The notes under the pieces: generated by a model
The model's database searches: none
What the model was told of the DNA's origin: nothing
What the model saw: the letters and a program-made list of their open reading frames with translations, nothing else
NCBI GenBank assembly: GCA_037903355.1
Contig: JBAJFE010000038.1
Coordinates: 620,001 to 684,000 of the forward strand
Direction: 5' to 3'
From: Trichuris trichiura
Taxonomy: Eukaryota > Nematoda > Enoplea > Trichinellida > Trichuridae
DNA length: 64,000 nucleotides
Position numbers and translations under genes: made by a program
In this document: positions 47,081 to 58,688 of the stretch, in pieces
Numbering within the stretch: position 1 is the first letter of the stretch
Layout: each line of letters opens with the position of its first letter

Positions 47081-50000
47081 TCAGTTCTTTCGTAAATGCG
47101 ATTGTGGGACTAGGTCACTCTGCATGTTTTTAGGTTGATGTATTTCATTTCTCCAGGATCGTTGCAAATATTTAAGACTTGTATGATACTTCTTGACTTT
47201 AGGATTACTTCTGATAGCAGCAACGAAATGGATTCTGGAACGGTGATAGTCACCCCACAGACCATAGCAATTTGCAATTGCGTAGTGGATTTTATCGTGA
47301 GCAGGTAAAACGTTTAGTGCTAGAAATCCAATTCTTAAAGCTAACTTAATATTTCCCCAGTTTCTGGCAGCAATAATCAGATTTGTCCATGCTTCAGCAT
47401 GATGCTGGTTGGTTTTGATTGCTTTCAGCCATAACACAAAGGCATTCTCACTATCATTGTTGCTGTTATACATGTTTCCCATGTTGTAAAAGCAGTCTGC
47501 GCAATTCGGTTGGTAATAGATCGCAATTCTGTATGACATTTCAGCTTCTCTATATTTATTCAGCTTTGTTTGAACGGTCCCCAGATTCATCCAACCAACA
47601 GTAAATTCGTGGCTGAATAACAATAAATTGTGATTACCTTTTCAGCTGCGGAATTCATGAAAAAAATTAACAGCAGCAAATGCATTGTGCAAACCATGTT
47701 AAACACGTAATAGCAGCATGCGCACAGCAAAAACATGGCTGGGTAGAACGTTCCACATATTAATAAGTATTGACCGAAACGCTGATGACTACGGGTGCAC
47801 CCTAAAGCTCCTTTCGCCTTTTAACTTTTCGATAAAACGGTCAGAAACCCCTAACTGTTCATTATTTAAAAATATATGTGTGAGCAGGATAGCTTTGAGG
47901 GTCTTTAAAACCTCATTAAGTAACTGTTTTTTAGGAATTTAAGGATTACACCCACTGTTTGCGTGGGTCCAGGTAAGCTCTTACCGAATAGACTCTTTCC
48001 TTCAAACATTGACGACGTAACAAAACGGGTTCCGAAACGTACTTTCTTTGACAATTTTCTCATCTGTTTACTAGTGGGACATCTTCCTAGTTTAATTACA
48101 GACATCCGCGGCAACAGCAGATGTCTTAAATGAAGACGAGCATGAAATTACAGAATCTGATTAAAAGGCGCCCAGTATTCAGCAGTGCAGTGGGGTAAAA
48201 GAATATAATCCTGGATCGTAAATTATTAGTAGAAGGAACAGCATACAAGTAAACGTAAGCTAGTACCAACAGACCAGAAATAGCATTTCGTTTCTGATGC
48301 AGTCTTTCTACTATTTTGAAATTTTTGTTAGCAAAGCTTTCAGGATACGTTGTTTCTTCAACTTCTACGTTAGCATGCGTGAAGCAAAAATAGGTACTCA
48401 CTTTACTGCCACTGCTCGTTGCAATAACTTTTCTGCGTTCACGTAGTGACGGGCCTTGAGAAACAATACTGCTAAATTGTTCAAGGCAAAGTCATAATCG
48501 CCGTTGAGTCTAAATGAGTACTTTTTTTTCATTATCCCGAAACCGTTCTTACGCAATAGCTTTCTTGTAGCACTTAAACGCTTCATCACGCCTTCCAGCT
48601 TTAGCATTCATTTTTCCAAGATTATAATGTATTTTCGCATTGTTTGGGCAAACTGATAAACCAGACGTGAATAGTGTCCACTCATCGAGCCACTGGTTAT
48701 TTTGAAGGATACAACGGCAGGTGAACGCTGCCAGCGTAAAGCAAAAAAGTCCAGTGAATAGGTTCTATAACGGGTGAAAATCCATTCAGAATCACGCATT
48801 TGATTATACACCTTATTCGAGCGGTATCGTCTAGATGCTTTCATTCTTAACGCAAAATAAGCTGTGATCCAACAAAATCCCAAGGATGGCAAATACAACA
48901 CACGCTCGGCCAAAACAAATCCAACGGTAAAAAATACATTGCTTGCCGGAACAAAGGGTATTACCACACCTGACAGTGCCAAAAGCAAATGCCTTAAAGT
49001 AAAAGTAAACTTTTCATTATGAGACAAACCATGAAAAGCACATTGCCTTCAGCAAAAGACAGTACTTTTATTCACATTTAATGATGTTGAATAATGGCTG
49101 CTTTGTACGTAGGCGTCTTTCATAACATTTTTATCCTCTCAATGAACAGTAACAAAAGTGGAAAAATTAATGGCCAAAGCTTTCAGGCTTGCTCATGTTT
49201 TCTCATCAAGGGGGAAATGCATGAATAAAATATCAATGGAGCTCATATGTAACTGTCATCAATGAATTTGAGCACTCTCCGGCTGGGTGAACGGACGCTA
49301 CATTTCATTTGTAGCATCCATGAAGAAACGTTTCATCTACTGCAAACGCGGGCATCCTCTGACAAATGGAGGGAGTCCTTATGAAATCCCGGAATTAATT
49401 GGACTAAAATTTAAAAAAGAACTAAGTTCTTAATTGTTACTATTCGATCTTGTAATCACCACCAACCTGCCAAGCGCACGCTTACCTTGGGCGCTCATTT
49501 TTTTAAGAAGAAAAGATAACCGTTGAAAGCTAGAATTCATTATCATTATTCACATGTGGTCCAAGAAATTGAAATGCGAATTAAGGGACTGACAGTATGT
49601 TAAGGAACTATAAGCATATTTAATACATTTCTGCTTTTTTGTCTCACTACATTAGGAACACAGTTAGTGACTAATCTGCACAACTCTGCTCGAGCAGTTG
49701 TGCACTAGACAGACCTGAAATTCATGTTATTTTCAACTGACCATCTTCTTTTCTTCATCCATGCCAGCAAGGGAAATGTACTTATAGTAACAAGAATAAG
49801 CCACAGCCTGAAATCTTTGATAGTCTGGATTGGTTCAATGCAGCCCATTGAATAATCGAAACACAGATATGATGGGCAGAAGAGTATCCATAAATTCAGC
49901 AGGTAAATATACATTCGATTTGCAATCTAAAACTAGATTTCAGAGTTTCAAAATTTGAGGCTTTGAAATACCCTAAAAACAAAATTAACAGTGGGCAGCG

Positions 50001-51947
50001 CCTGGCTGTCTCCATTTGAAAAATGAGGCAACGTCCACGCCATTAAATGAAGCCGAAACATTGTAATTATAACAAATGCAACGAGCAGTGTTCCCATGCG
50101 CTTAATCGAAAGAAGCCTATTCTGAAATATTCCATTTAAATTGCTAGCTACAAAATATACTTCGCGCACCTTATGCGGCAAACTGCCACAGCCTGTGTCA
50201 CATGTTCTCACACCATTGTCTTTTTTCCAGTTACTAGTCAATGGATGCCAAGAGTTTAGAAGAACTTCATATGCTATGCAAAATGCCTGAAAGATGCACA
50301 TGGAAGTTACATTAACGCTCTAATCTTGATAATTTACAATCACTGTGACACCCTGTTCTTTTGCTGCTAAAGCCATGAATGATAATGATATGCACAAGAG
50401 CAAATGCAGGTTCTTCCAGGAACATGTTTTCTTTGCAGCCTTACAGTACTCAAGAAATGAGCAAATATATAACAGTGCTGAGATTATCTCTGCGCGTCCG
50501 ACAATACTGGCTACCTATAAAACGTCATGTCCAACGTTGTTAAGAGGTACTAATAAACATCATACCGCATCGACGTGGACAGGATGACAAGCAAACAAGA
50601 GGCTACTCCAAAATGGTAAATTCACTAACCGCATCTTTGATTCTGGTGGTGGCTGCATCGCAGAGTAAAAATCCATGCTCAGAACAGTCACTATCCCGTG
50701 CAACAGCACATTGACTGAATGATAGTGAAATGGCTGCAGTTCGTTGAACATGTAATTCAACCTTCAAAAGAGGACGATGAAACGTCAAAACTGACAATTA
50801 CACTGTATGATGTATTTCCAAGACGCTGCGAGTTAATTGTTACTATTCCTGAAGTCAAAATGTATGGGAAATACTGAGATTTTCATCTTAATAGTAATGC
50901 AATAGAAACATCTTGAAAACTGGATGTTTTGTAACGGGTTGAATTTTCATGATTGTAAGGTCTTCTACGGCTTTTCCCGTTTTTCGTTGTGCTGTTATCT
51001 GTAATTAAACTAAACAACTGCTCTACCAACGGATGGATGAGCCGTTATTAAGAAACCACCACCACCTCACTGACGACGGAACTAGAGCGTTCCGAAAGCT
51101 TTGAACAATAAAAAAAGTTGAGTGCGTTGATATCTGTACTTTTCTTAATAACGGCTCATCCATCCGTTGGTAGAGCAGTTGTTTAGTTTAATTACAGATA
51201 ACAGCACAACGAAAAACGGGAAAAGCCGTAGAAGACCTTACAACCATGGCAATAGAAACATTTACAAATCTGTGACAACTGCTTAACTTTTGCACGTTGC
51301 TATGAAGCATCCGTGTTCAAAAGTTTTCAATCCCCCTAAACACTTCAATGAAACGTTAACAAGTGCAAGATGCAAACATGATTTGAAAGCTCGATTAATG
51401 TGCACAAAAGCAACGTAATAAAACCCATTTATTCGAACATATGAACACACGGGTTCTTACTAAAAAAAGAAATAGATCATGAAAAGAAAATCTACAGCAG
51501 TTCGAACACTTAATTTTTGCGACAGAGGAAAAATGGGAAATTTTGTGCCGCTTCAACAATAACAGATTAAATTTTTCAGTATGAAGCTCTTTTGGTCGAC
51601 CATCCCTACAGAATAATCATTGATAACTTCATAAAACATAAGTGCATAAGCACAGTTTCGGACGATTGTGTGACAGGAAGTCACCATTTGATTCCTCCTT
51701 ACCTGAATGACAAAACTGTGAGAGGGCGCCATGATTTATGACTGCGGATGGACTGCATTGGGATGCCCCAGAAATCATTGAATAAGAATTGCCAAAATTC
51801 CTTTTCTCCGGGCCCAGACATGGTCAAAGAAGGCCAACGAACGTCATTATTCTTTACAATAGCTTCAATGTCATCGTAAACGAATTCGCCAAAGAAAGCA
51901 TTCCAGTAAGAAATGAAAGCCAAAAGAAAGACTGCAACTTTTTTCAT
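47081..51947 (-). CDS. TMTC4-like: TMTC4-type protein O-mannosyltransferase
   Basis: Nine minus-strand exons join in phase: 51947-51703, 50761-50566, 50514-50338, 50286-49972, 49926-49715, 48992-48812, 48764-48553, 48509-48402 and 47612-47081, giving 725 residues (human TMTC4: about 740). The N-terminal half is a multipass ER membrane domain with [10 protein letters not shown] (the acidic DD motif of the first lumenal loop), [62 protein letters not shown] and [12 protein letters not shown]. The C-terminal half is a row of TPR repeats from HYNLGKM onward ([33 protein letters not shown]). TMTC1-4 transfer O-linked mannose to cadherins and protocadherins in the ER. The match along the last repeats ([18 protein letters not shown]) favours TMTC4. 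The ATG stands 17 bases after an acceptor (GGTTTCAG). The first intron carries a foldback insertion. Confidence 0.95.
50912..51248 (-). mobile_element. Foldback family B, copy 2, in TMTC4 intron, 13-bp direct repeats
   Basis: A 337-bp insertion flanked by identical GCAATAGAAACAT (50899-50911 and 51249-51261). Two arms of about 105 bp, nearly perfect complements, surround a loop with ACTGACGACGGAACTAG. The orientation is inverse: the one-sided tail is on the left and reads, on the minus strand, ATGAAAATTCAACCCGTTAC and then CAGTTTTCAAG. The opposite end reads GTCTTCTACGGC then TTCCCGTT, matching the 5' motif of the other copies. It lies inside the first TMTC4 intron, transcribed in the same direction as the gene. 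Confidence 0.9.
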
Positions 51948-52956
51948 TCGGTCATCGGATATTACCTGAAACCACAATCGTATTTAAAAGTTCTCTTCAA
52001 ATAGCTGACCATATTACAAATTACAACTAACTGAAAGAGAATTTTTATTATCAATTGGACTCACTAAAAATAGGTGTACAAACAACCTGAAGCACCGTGT
52101 GCTTTCAGTTACTTACTGCAGCAATACTGCTTGACAAGATCATTTCAGGAAGAGTCGTACTTGTTGGGGATACGCATCAAGGACAATATTGTTGAATACA
52201 TTAATAATACCACCACGCTACCAACCGTCGACAGGACTAGATTAAGGCCACGAAAAATGCCTTGCCTGTTAAAATGTCTTATGAACCACGCACGATGCTG
52301 AAAAATCAGAGTTTATTGTTATCAGTCGCTACTAAAGTGCACAGGAAGCACATGTCACCATGGGAAGTCTTTTCTTCGCTCCCTCCAAATGGATGTGGCA
52401 TAAATCAATTACCAGTTAACGAACTGATTGATAGAGATGGAAAGGATTTTCCGTAGCAAGGCATCGCGTCTTAAGAGCTACCAACTAGCCGTTCAATAAG
52501 GAGTCGTCTATGGGCAGCATGCTAATTTCAACTTGCCCGTCCGCTGCGAAATTTCCGCAATTACAATTTGCCAAATGATCGTAGAAGAGTCTCGAACTTA
52601 ATGTTAAACGAATCGTTTCTGGTAAGAACAGAAGTTCAAGAGGCTTAGCAAACTGTAGCTGCATTTGAGGGACGACCGCGCAGGTTTCTATTATAAGAAT
52701 GCATGCGCCTCAAAAGTGGGCATAAGAGCTTCGTCGCTTGCGGAACAGACCCTGAAGCTTCTGTGCCTGACTAGCCCTATGTCATCGCATCGTTAAAATG
52801 ACAGTCATAAGAAAGGTGCAGTACTCATGTGTATTGGGAAAGATCAGGTGACCACCGTAAAGAGTGAAGTCAATGACTGAGTTCCCTGGGTGCCATCTTA
52901 AACGGTAAGTCAAAACGGTGGCACACCGTGTTATTAAAACGTTCAATGCGGTCAAA
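51948..52956. other. No recognised gene
   Basis: Presumably the upstream region of the TMTC4 gene; short frames only. Confidence 0.5.
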
Positions 52957-53049
52957 ATGTCTGGAGTCCAAATGCCTTCTGCTTCACATCCTAAACCTGA
53001 TCAAGCAAAAAATGCTGAGGAGTCTGGAACCACATCTCCTGACGAAATG
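52957..53049 (+). CDS. Candidate first exon of a small unresolved gene (52.96-53.35 kb)
   Basis: ATG at 52957 opens a polar peptide (SGVQMPSASHPKPDQAKN through TTSPDEM) that ends at a donor-like GTTTGC at 53050. A good acceptor (ATTTACAG) at 53109 is followed by VLVHQRMVSQNEK. Beyond this a different frame reads protein-like KENLFRQQPPVPSYYFK to a donor near 53219, with another acceptor near 53251. The frames do not join cleanly, so either an exon boundary is missed or the gene is damaged. No family is recognised. Confidence 0.35.
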
Positions 53050-53558
53050 GTTTGCGTATTGGAGTAATTCAGGCTACTTAACATTGCTGTACGGGAAAAT
53101 AATTTACAGGTGCTTGTACATCAGAGAATGGTGTCTCAGAATGAAAAGCATTGTATCGATCCTTTACCAAGGAAAATCTGTTTCGCCAGCAACCTCCTGT
53201 TCCTTCCTATTACTTCAAGTGGTAATAACTTCTGCTTGGTCTTTTCTTCAGCGTGCTTTCTCTAAGTCGCAAGCAAACCTTTTCGGCAGCTTTCAATTCA
53301 ATAACATCGCTAAGGCTGGTAGTTTTTCATCGTCCCTGAAATGTTCTGGCTTCCTTGGGGCAGTACTAGCCCTTTCTGAACAGTCATAAGAAGAACGAAG
53401 CATGAGAGATAAAACAAGCACTCTTTCTTGATCAGAAGTCAAACTGACCACGGGTAGGTCACTTTCTGGAGAAGATGCACAGTGCCTTTTCCAACGAATA
53501 AGTGAGATAAATTGTTATCAGGCCGCCGCATAGGTTTTTTAGCCAATTTAAACTGCTA

Positions 53559-53700
53559 TTCTAAAATTTTCACGGGATTTTTTAACCTGTTCTTGGTTAA
53601 ACGTTTTTTAAAATAAACGTTTAACCAAGAACGGGTTAAAAAATCCCGCGAAAATTTTAGAATAAAAATTAAAAAAACCCGTTACGAAGAAAGAAAAAAG
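53559..53700 (+). mobile_element. Foldback family B, copy 3 (short), 14-bp direct repeats
   Basis: A 142-bp insertion flanked by AATTTAAACTGCTA (53545-53558) and AATTTAAATTGCTA (53701-53714), one mismatch. A nearly perfect hairpin of about 52-bp arms (CGGGATTTTTTAACC, CTTGGTTAAACG) is followed by a one-sided tail with AACCCGTTACGAAGAAAG. The arm sequence differs strongly from the other copies, yet the flanks, tail core CCCGTTAC and architecture agree. Confidence 0.8.
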
Positions 53701-53714
53701 AATTTAAATTGCTA

Positions 53715-54574
53715 GTTAAAGAAGTATGCGGCGATACTACTCCTTTATAAACATTTTCATTGCAGTTGAAAGTTTTCTGTTAGTTTTTTAGCAGCAGTTT
53801 GTGGCCTCGACATTAGGGTTTGGTCCAAAAACGTGAACGACAATGCGTTATATAACTGCTAAAAGTCTTCTATTCACATGGCAATGCTTGGAGTTTTATG
53901 AAGCGGTCTACGCACGCCTATCTGATTAAAAGGAAAAAACATATTTCCCATGTTTCATCACAAAAGTAATGAGCTCAGTATGGAGAACAGTATGCATACA
54001 TCAGCAAATCGAGCTGCCTTTAGAAACTTGGAGTATGTGCATATAGCAGAAAGACTAGGTTTCGTCCTGATGTGACCGAATGAGAACAGCCGCGTCCAGT
54101 TTTCGCTCTGACATCAGTGGAGTCAGTGGAAAGTAATCGCATCCGGAAATCACTGGCGAAGGAATACAAATGAGTACTGAAGAGACTGCGGGCAATTAGT
54201 GTCAGCACGAAGGTCTCCTCAACGGAATAGCTGACAGAGTTATCAAACGGATGTTTCTGAGTTCATACCGTGCATTAACTACAATATGCAAGCTTATCGA
54301 GAAGTAAAGTTGGTGTTGGCGAAAAGATCGTTGTAGAACAATTCATTGTGGAAATTAAGTAGGCACTGTGGGTGTAATGTTTTTTCTCACAAGGTTATTT
54401 ATTGTGCACAACGAGCTACCATATCCAATCATTGCGCGCTATAGCGAAAATGTACAGTTATACAGATTGTACTTTCGTTGAAGCAAGGAAAGGCAACGGC
54501 AGAAGACAAAAGCGACGCGTAAATGTACTGCCTGGGTGTGTTTTCAACGGTTACTTGCAATAAATGGGACCCAC
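53715..54574. other. No recognised gene
   Basis: Short open frames only. Confidence 0.5.
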
Positions 54575-55021
54575 TCATCCGTTAGTGACTTTGATCTGAA
54601 CAGTCGACTGAGTTTGGGGTGTAATCTTCCATGCCCAGCGTAACGAGAAATCGGGTGTAGTAACTCCAGAACGCGATAAAAAAAGCTTGATACGCTTCAC
54701 AGCGATGGGCGAGAACCAAGAGTGTGGGCAGTGGATGACGCCCCAGTTGACTGATCTGCCATAATGAATCATCATTATTAGTCTTTTCGTAATGTTCGGA
54801 AAAAGCGGGGGCAACTTCCTGCAGATCATTACGAGCGATGAAAAACAGCACCCCCATCCCACGAAAGAACACGCAACAGGAAAATATATGACAGTTCCAG
54901 GATAAAAGAACGCATCTATACCAAAGGCTAATATTAACAAAAAGAAGAGTATTTCAGCGTCTTGCAGAAACAATAGAAAATACTGCATCAAAAGCTGCTG
55001 CACAAGGGTCAGAAGATCACT
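54575..55021 (-). CDS. Uncertain minus-strand exon(s), possible membrane protein C-terminus
   Basis: Two overlapping minus-strand frames are long. One gives VLFFIARNDLQEVAPAF, then RHPLPTLLVLAH and FFIAFWSYYTRFLV, ending DCSDQSH near 54582. The other begins LLTLVQQLLMQYFLLFL and is strongly hydrophobic. An acceptor-like TCGTATTAG near 55022 precedes the second. A membrane protein with an intron between the two frames is possible, but no splice pair could be fixed and no family is recognised. Confidence 0.3.
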   Translation of the reverse strand, partial: SDLLTLVQQLLMQYFLLFLQDAEILFFLLILAFGIDAFFYPGTVIYFPVACSFVGWGCCFSSLVMICRKLPPLFPNITKRLIMMIHYGRSVNWGVIHCPHSWFSPIAVKRIKLFLSRSGVTTPDFSLRWAWKITPQTQSTVQIKVTNG

Positions 55022-55030
55022 CTGCAGCAC

Positions 55031-55803
55031 TAATACGACCGCCAGAAAATATTAGCGGAAGTTTTGAGAAAGAAGCAGCCAAAAAATGTTTACAACCAAG
55101 GAGAGATAAAATCTTATCAGTCCCACGTAGAAGCGACGATGAGAAACCCTTTTAGCTCACAGCAAAGCTGGAATGGGAAGCATAACCATAACCTAGAAAC
55201 TGGTCAGGAAGTGGCTCTTCCCAACACTATCTGTTGCATGCACTGCAACGTCGTTCCTGCAGAGTACTCTTCAAGAGATTGGAAATTACTCAAATTAGAT
55301 GGTTCGTTTCCTTGGATCGAAGCCAGCTAGTTCGAACATTCGCAATATTCATGAGCTGCCACAACAGCGTTGGTCACAAATACAGTTTGAACAGTATTGT
55401 TGCAATTTCTGTTTACAAGTGTTTATTTTGAAACCAGCGCTTTACAATGGTCTCTTGAAATTTCATCACTTACGCAGGACAACCCTTTTTATTCAATGTA
55501 AAACGAAAAGTGCTTCCACGACGTGACTGGTCGTCATCTGCGCTGAATGCAACCGCCGTTTTAAAATATTCGCTTGTGACGTAGCATATGAACAATAACA
55601 CTCCCGCTGGTAAACGCACCCTGCGCACTGTGCAACAGTTAACCGCCTGGGCGTATATTTACTTTGTCGTGGAAACCACGGGTTTATACAAAGATCCAAT
55701 AACTTCCCTTGCCACGGCGCTGTCGCTGCGACTCGTATTCATTTCTCTCTATTGTGAACTGCGGTACAACGTTAGGTGGACAACTGGACACAGCAGAATT
55801 TGC
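55031..55803. other. No recognised gene
   Basis: Frames in this stretch, including one running into the MITE at 55804, look like chance. Confidence 0.5.
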
Positions 55804-56031
55804 GGATCTTGTTTGTTAGACGCCCCAGCGTCTGCGAAATGCAAGCACTTTTCTGGCAAACAACCCCTTAACTTGTTGTGCCTTTACTGGAGAGCATGGC
55901 AATCACCTTTATTCTTGCCCTTATCCAAATCTAAGCCAAAACATAAGCCTTATGTTTAGGCTTAGGTAAGGGCAGGGCAGGACGGCCGGCAAACTCATAG
56001 TATGACAATGGGGCGCTTGGGGGACAAGATC
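55804..56031 (+). mobile_element. MITE family A, copy 3
   Basis: It begins GGATCTTGT and ends GACAAGATC, near-perfect inverted ends. Left GAATTTGC and right GAATTTTGC flank it, consistent with a duplication of about 8 bp. The core has AAACATAAGCCTTATGTTT, a perfect palindrome, followed by AGGCTTAGG. It is the best preserved copy of the family. Confidence 0.85.
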
Positions 56032-56518
56032 TGAATTTTGCAATAATTCTGAAATAATCTAACTCGGCACACCAGCAGCAGCAGGAACGCGTAGCTCTGA
56101 GAAGGTATTAACGCACACTAATGGATCCTGACATGACGTTAGCTAGATTTCACTCGTCATGCTTGATTTTATTATGTGTTATTTAGCATGGCTCATAGCT
56201 GTACGTCTCTGGCTTAAACTAGAGAGACTGAATTCTCGTAACTAGGGTTGAGTCCTGTGGAGACTAACGCAGTCAGCTAGGGAAGTCTGCGCCGTCGATA
56301 AGAATAACATTTTGCCTTAAGTTTTTTGCATAAGTGCATGTGCTGCTTTTAGGAAAAGTGAGTCTTGTCTTTTCGCTAGTGTGTAGTTTCCTTCCAAACA
56401 AGCAGAAGAGCACGATTGCTGTATTTTTGCTCAGTGAAGCATACATGATCTCATATTGTTCCTGTTGAAAAACGAATGCTTCTTAACGGGTCTGTAAGTT
56501 TTCGTGATGGAGTTTCTT

Positions 56519-56660
56519 TATTACGGTTTTGTCTTGCCCGTTGATAATTTCTGAAATAATTGAAGCAAATGCCCTACCAACGAATGGATGAGCAATTATT
56601 CGGCAAAAATTCAAAACAAACTAACACTTTCGAGACTAACCTTGTCCCGCCGTCAGTGAT
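56519..56660 (+). repeat. Single arm and core of a foldback element
   Basis: 56519-56570 (TTTATTACGG, then TGCCCGTTGATAATTTC) matches the 5' end of family B copies. CTACCAACGAATGGATGAG (56573-56591) matches the arms at 50912 and 11925, and CCGCCGTCAGTGATGATGG matches the core module. The opposite arm and the tail are missing. Confidence 0.65.
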
Positions 56661-56716
56661 GATGGTAATGTATTTATATTGTTCCTAACCATTTTTCGAC
56701 AGAACCAGAAACAAAT

Positions 56717-57136
56717 ATGAATGCCGCAGGAACTGCTTTCCTTGCTGTAGGCCAGTTCAGTCGCTTCTTCCACTTCATAAGAAACATGAAAAGTAATTTA
56801 GCCTAACTTAGTCCTTACCTATCGGCAGATGTTAGACTGGTTTAAGGGCACCAACATGGGTAGCCTGAACTGGTTTGACGGCTAGTGGACGCATCCCTTT
56901 TCTCCAGGGACAGTTGGTAAGTTCTCTGAAGAATATCGACTGTTTGTTATCGTGCAGAATAACTTTTTCATAACGGCGAATAGGATCATAGTTTGGCGTC
57001 CCGCTTTGGAGTTTCTGAGGTGGAACGCGTACTTGAAAATAGAGTTAGAGCAAACTTGCGAAGCCGTGGTCAGTGGGAGGTGGCCGCCGAAGAGCTGAAT
57101 GCATTTCCTGGCACTGCCGACAATTTTGACGTTTAA
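56717..57136 (+). CDS. Candidate small gene, exons not fully resolved
   Basis: ATG at 56717 follows an acceptor-like CCATTTTTCGACAG (ending 56702) and opens NAAGTAFLAVGQFSRFFHF. A donor-like AAAA/GTAATT follows. Further exonic-looking pieces are WFKGTNMG near 56830 and a C-terminal piece at about 56996-57136 with FGVSEVERVLENRVRANLR, ending TADNFDV before a TAA. The last is charged, helical and clearly protein-like. The phases do not link all parts, so a boundary is missed. No family is recognised. Confidence 0.4.
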
Positions 57137-58297
57137 GTTTTGAAAGCAACCTTTTCACTCTTATGCTCACAGTTCTGCAGCATAGCTTTTTGCAAACGTG
57201 CATAGAAAGTTTAATCACTTAGGTTACAACCTGTGAAAGTTCTGACTGAAAGCATAACCCCAAAATTCTGCTTGCATCCAGCTCCCTGAGGTGTGAAGAT
57301 CGATTGCTTTTGTCAAGATGTTGTGCAGGTACGATTCAAGGTCAGGTAACCATCGCTCAGCTGCTTGTCTGCTCAGTGAGAATAGTCCGATCTCTGGTAA
57401 CTTTAAAGCCCCTATAACCGTACAACAATGTGCTGTGAGAATAAAAACTGCAATCACAAAAATAGCTAAATTTTAGCTTTTTTTCAATGCACCGGTAGTG
57501 TGATGGCTACTGCGGCAGTTGTCGTGGACAAGAAAAACAGTTTGAGCAAAAATTTCAGCATAACTTTTTGAATGCCATGGTGCTCCATGTCTTTTAAGTA
57601 CAAAAAAGTTGATGATAAAACGAACCGTTCATTGGAGTTCACAAAAACTAACTACGAAGCATTGACTTTCATAACTAAATGGCAGTTTCAACCATCGTTA
57701 TTTTATTGTTCAACAGCGTTCCAAAAAATGGGACAACTAGAAACTCATAAAAGATTAAGCAATATTCGATTTGAATTTATCTGAAGGAATTTAAGTTCAG
57801 TAGCTAAAAACAGCTAGTATTAATGAAACTGGTTACTTTGGCAAATGCTTTTTATAGTCCGAACAGCCATGAGCGAAGTGATGACAGAGTTCTATAAGAG
57901 CCAATTAAATGACGAACGAAATGCAGACGGCGCGCAGAATCCGCCATGCCTTCCAAGATTTCTATGGAGTGTAAATCACAGACACTACAAAATCTGGCAT
58001 GTCCTATGTTTTCTTCTACGCGCCCATGGAAAAGCCTAATTCACGAAACAGAAACAGTGGGAGATTTACTCTAATAAATAACAACAAAACAGAAGAACTT
58101 CAGCAACATACTGCAGTAAAAACCCTGGAACGTTTAACGCCTACTGCCAGCGTCGCCATTTTTACTTCTAAACTACTGTTCGAGGCATCATTCCATAACT
58201 ACAAACACTTTTCTCCACCAGGAGTAAAAAATGTCAGATCTTAACATAAAGGTTGGTTTAGCTTGGTTGACATCTTTAGTCTTTACTCTTAAATATG
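57137..58297. other. Unresolved; a possible minus-strand exon at 57243-57425
   Basis: On the minus strand, LSRQAAERWLPDLESYLHN and AIDLHTSGSWMQAEFWG form an open, helical, protein-like segment with a donor-like CAG/GTTGTA at its end. No start or partner exon was found. Confidence 0.3.
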
Positions 58298-58307
58298 CCG
58301 TCGAGTA

Positions 58308-58470
58308 AAAGCTTTATTACGGAATAATTCCCGTTTAATGCGTTAAAGAACTCTGGAGCTTTCGGGTCTCGGTCGACCCGAAAGCTCCGGAGTTATTTAA
58401 CACATTAAACGGAAATTATTCCGTAATAAAGCTTTTGCATTATGAAAACATACGGTCCCGTACGAAGAAA
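58308..58470 (+). mobile_element. Foldback family B, copy 4, 10-bp direct repeats
   Basis: A 163-bp insertion flanked by identical CCGTCGAGTA (58298-58307 and 58471-58480). Arms of about 60 bp (GCTTTATTACGGAATAATT, TCTGGAGCTTTCGGGTC) pair with few mismatches. The one-sided tail is ATGAAAACATACGG then TCCCGTACGAAGAAA. It stands 32 bp from the next copy. Confidence 0.9.
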
Positions 58471-58502
58471 CCGTCGAGTAGTATTAATAAAATAACGATT
58501 AA

Positions 58503-58688
58503 TATTACAGTGTCTTTATTACGGCTGTCGTGTCCCGTTGATAAGCCAATAAATGAGAAATGTTTCTCCGGAGCTTTCCGGTCTGTCGCGACCCGTCGTC
58601 AGCGGTCAAGATGTGTGGGATACGACAGCCGTAATAAAGACATTGTAATATGAAAACATACAGTCCCGTACTAAAACATCACATTTTC
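58503..58688 (+). mobile_element. Foldback family B, copy 5, 12-bp direct repeats
   Basis: A 186-bp insertion flanked by identical AATAACGATTAA (58491-58502 and 58689-58700). The outer arms TGTCTTTATTACGGCTGTCG and complement are near-perfect. The inside holds TCCCGTTGATAAG and CGACCCGTCGTCAGCGGT. The tail is ATGAAAACATACAG, TCCCGTAC, then AAAACATCACATTTTC. Confidence 0.92.

Noticed and set aside
48608..49027. Continuous 139-codon minus-strand frame through a TMTC4 intron
   Set aside because: Its second half is the intron and an out-of-frame exon; removing the 48-nt intron 48811-48765 restores the conserved membrane helix and QNNQW segment.
55588..55959. Open frame of 123 codons on the plus strand
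   Set aside because: Its last third lies inside MITE family A; similar tails ending KSKPKHKPYV-like arise in the other copies, so it is repeat-derived.
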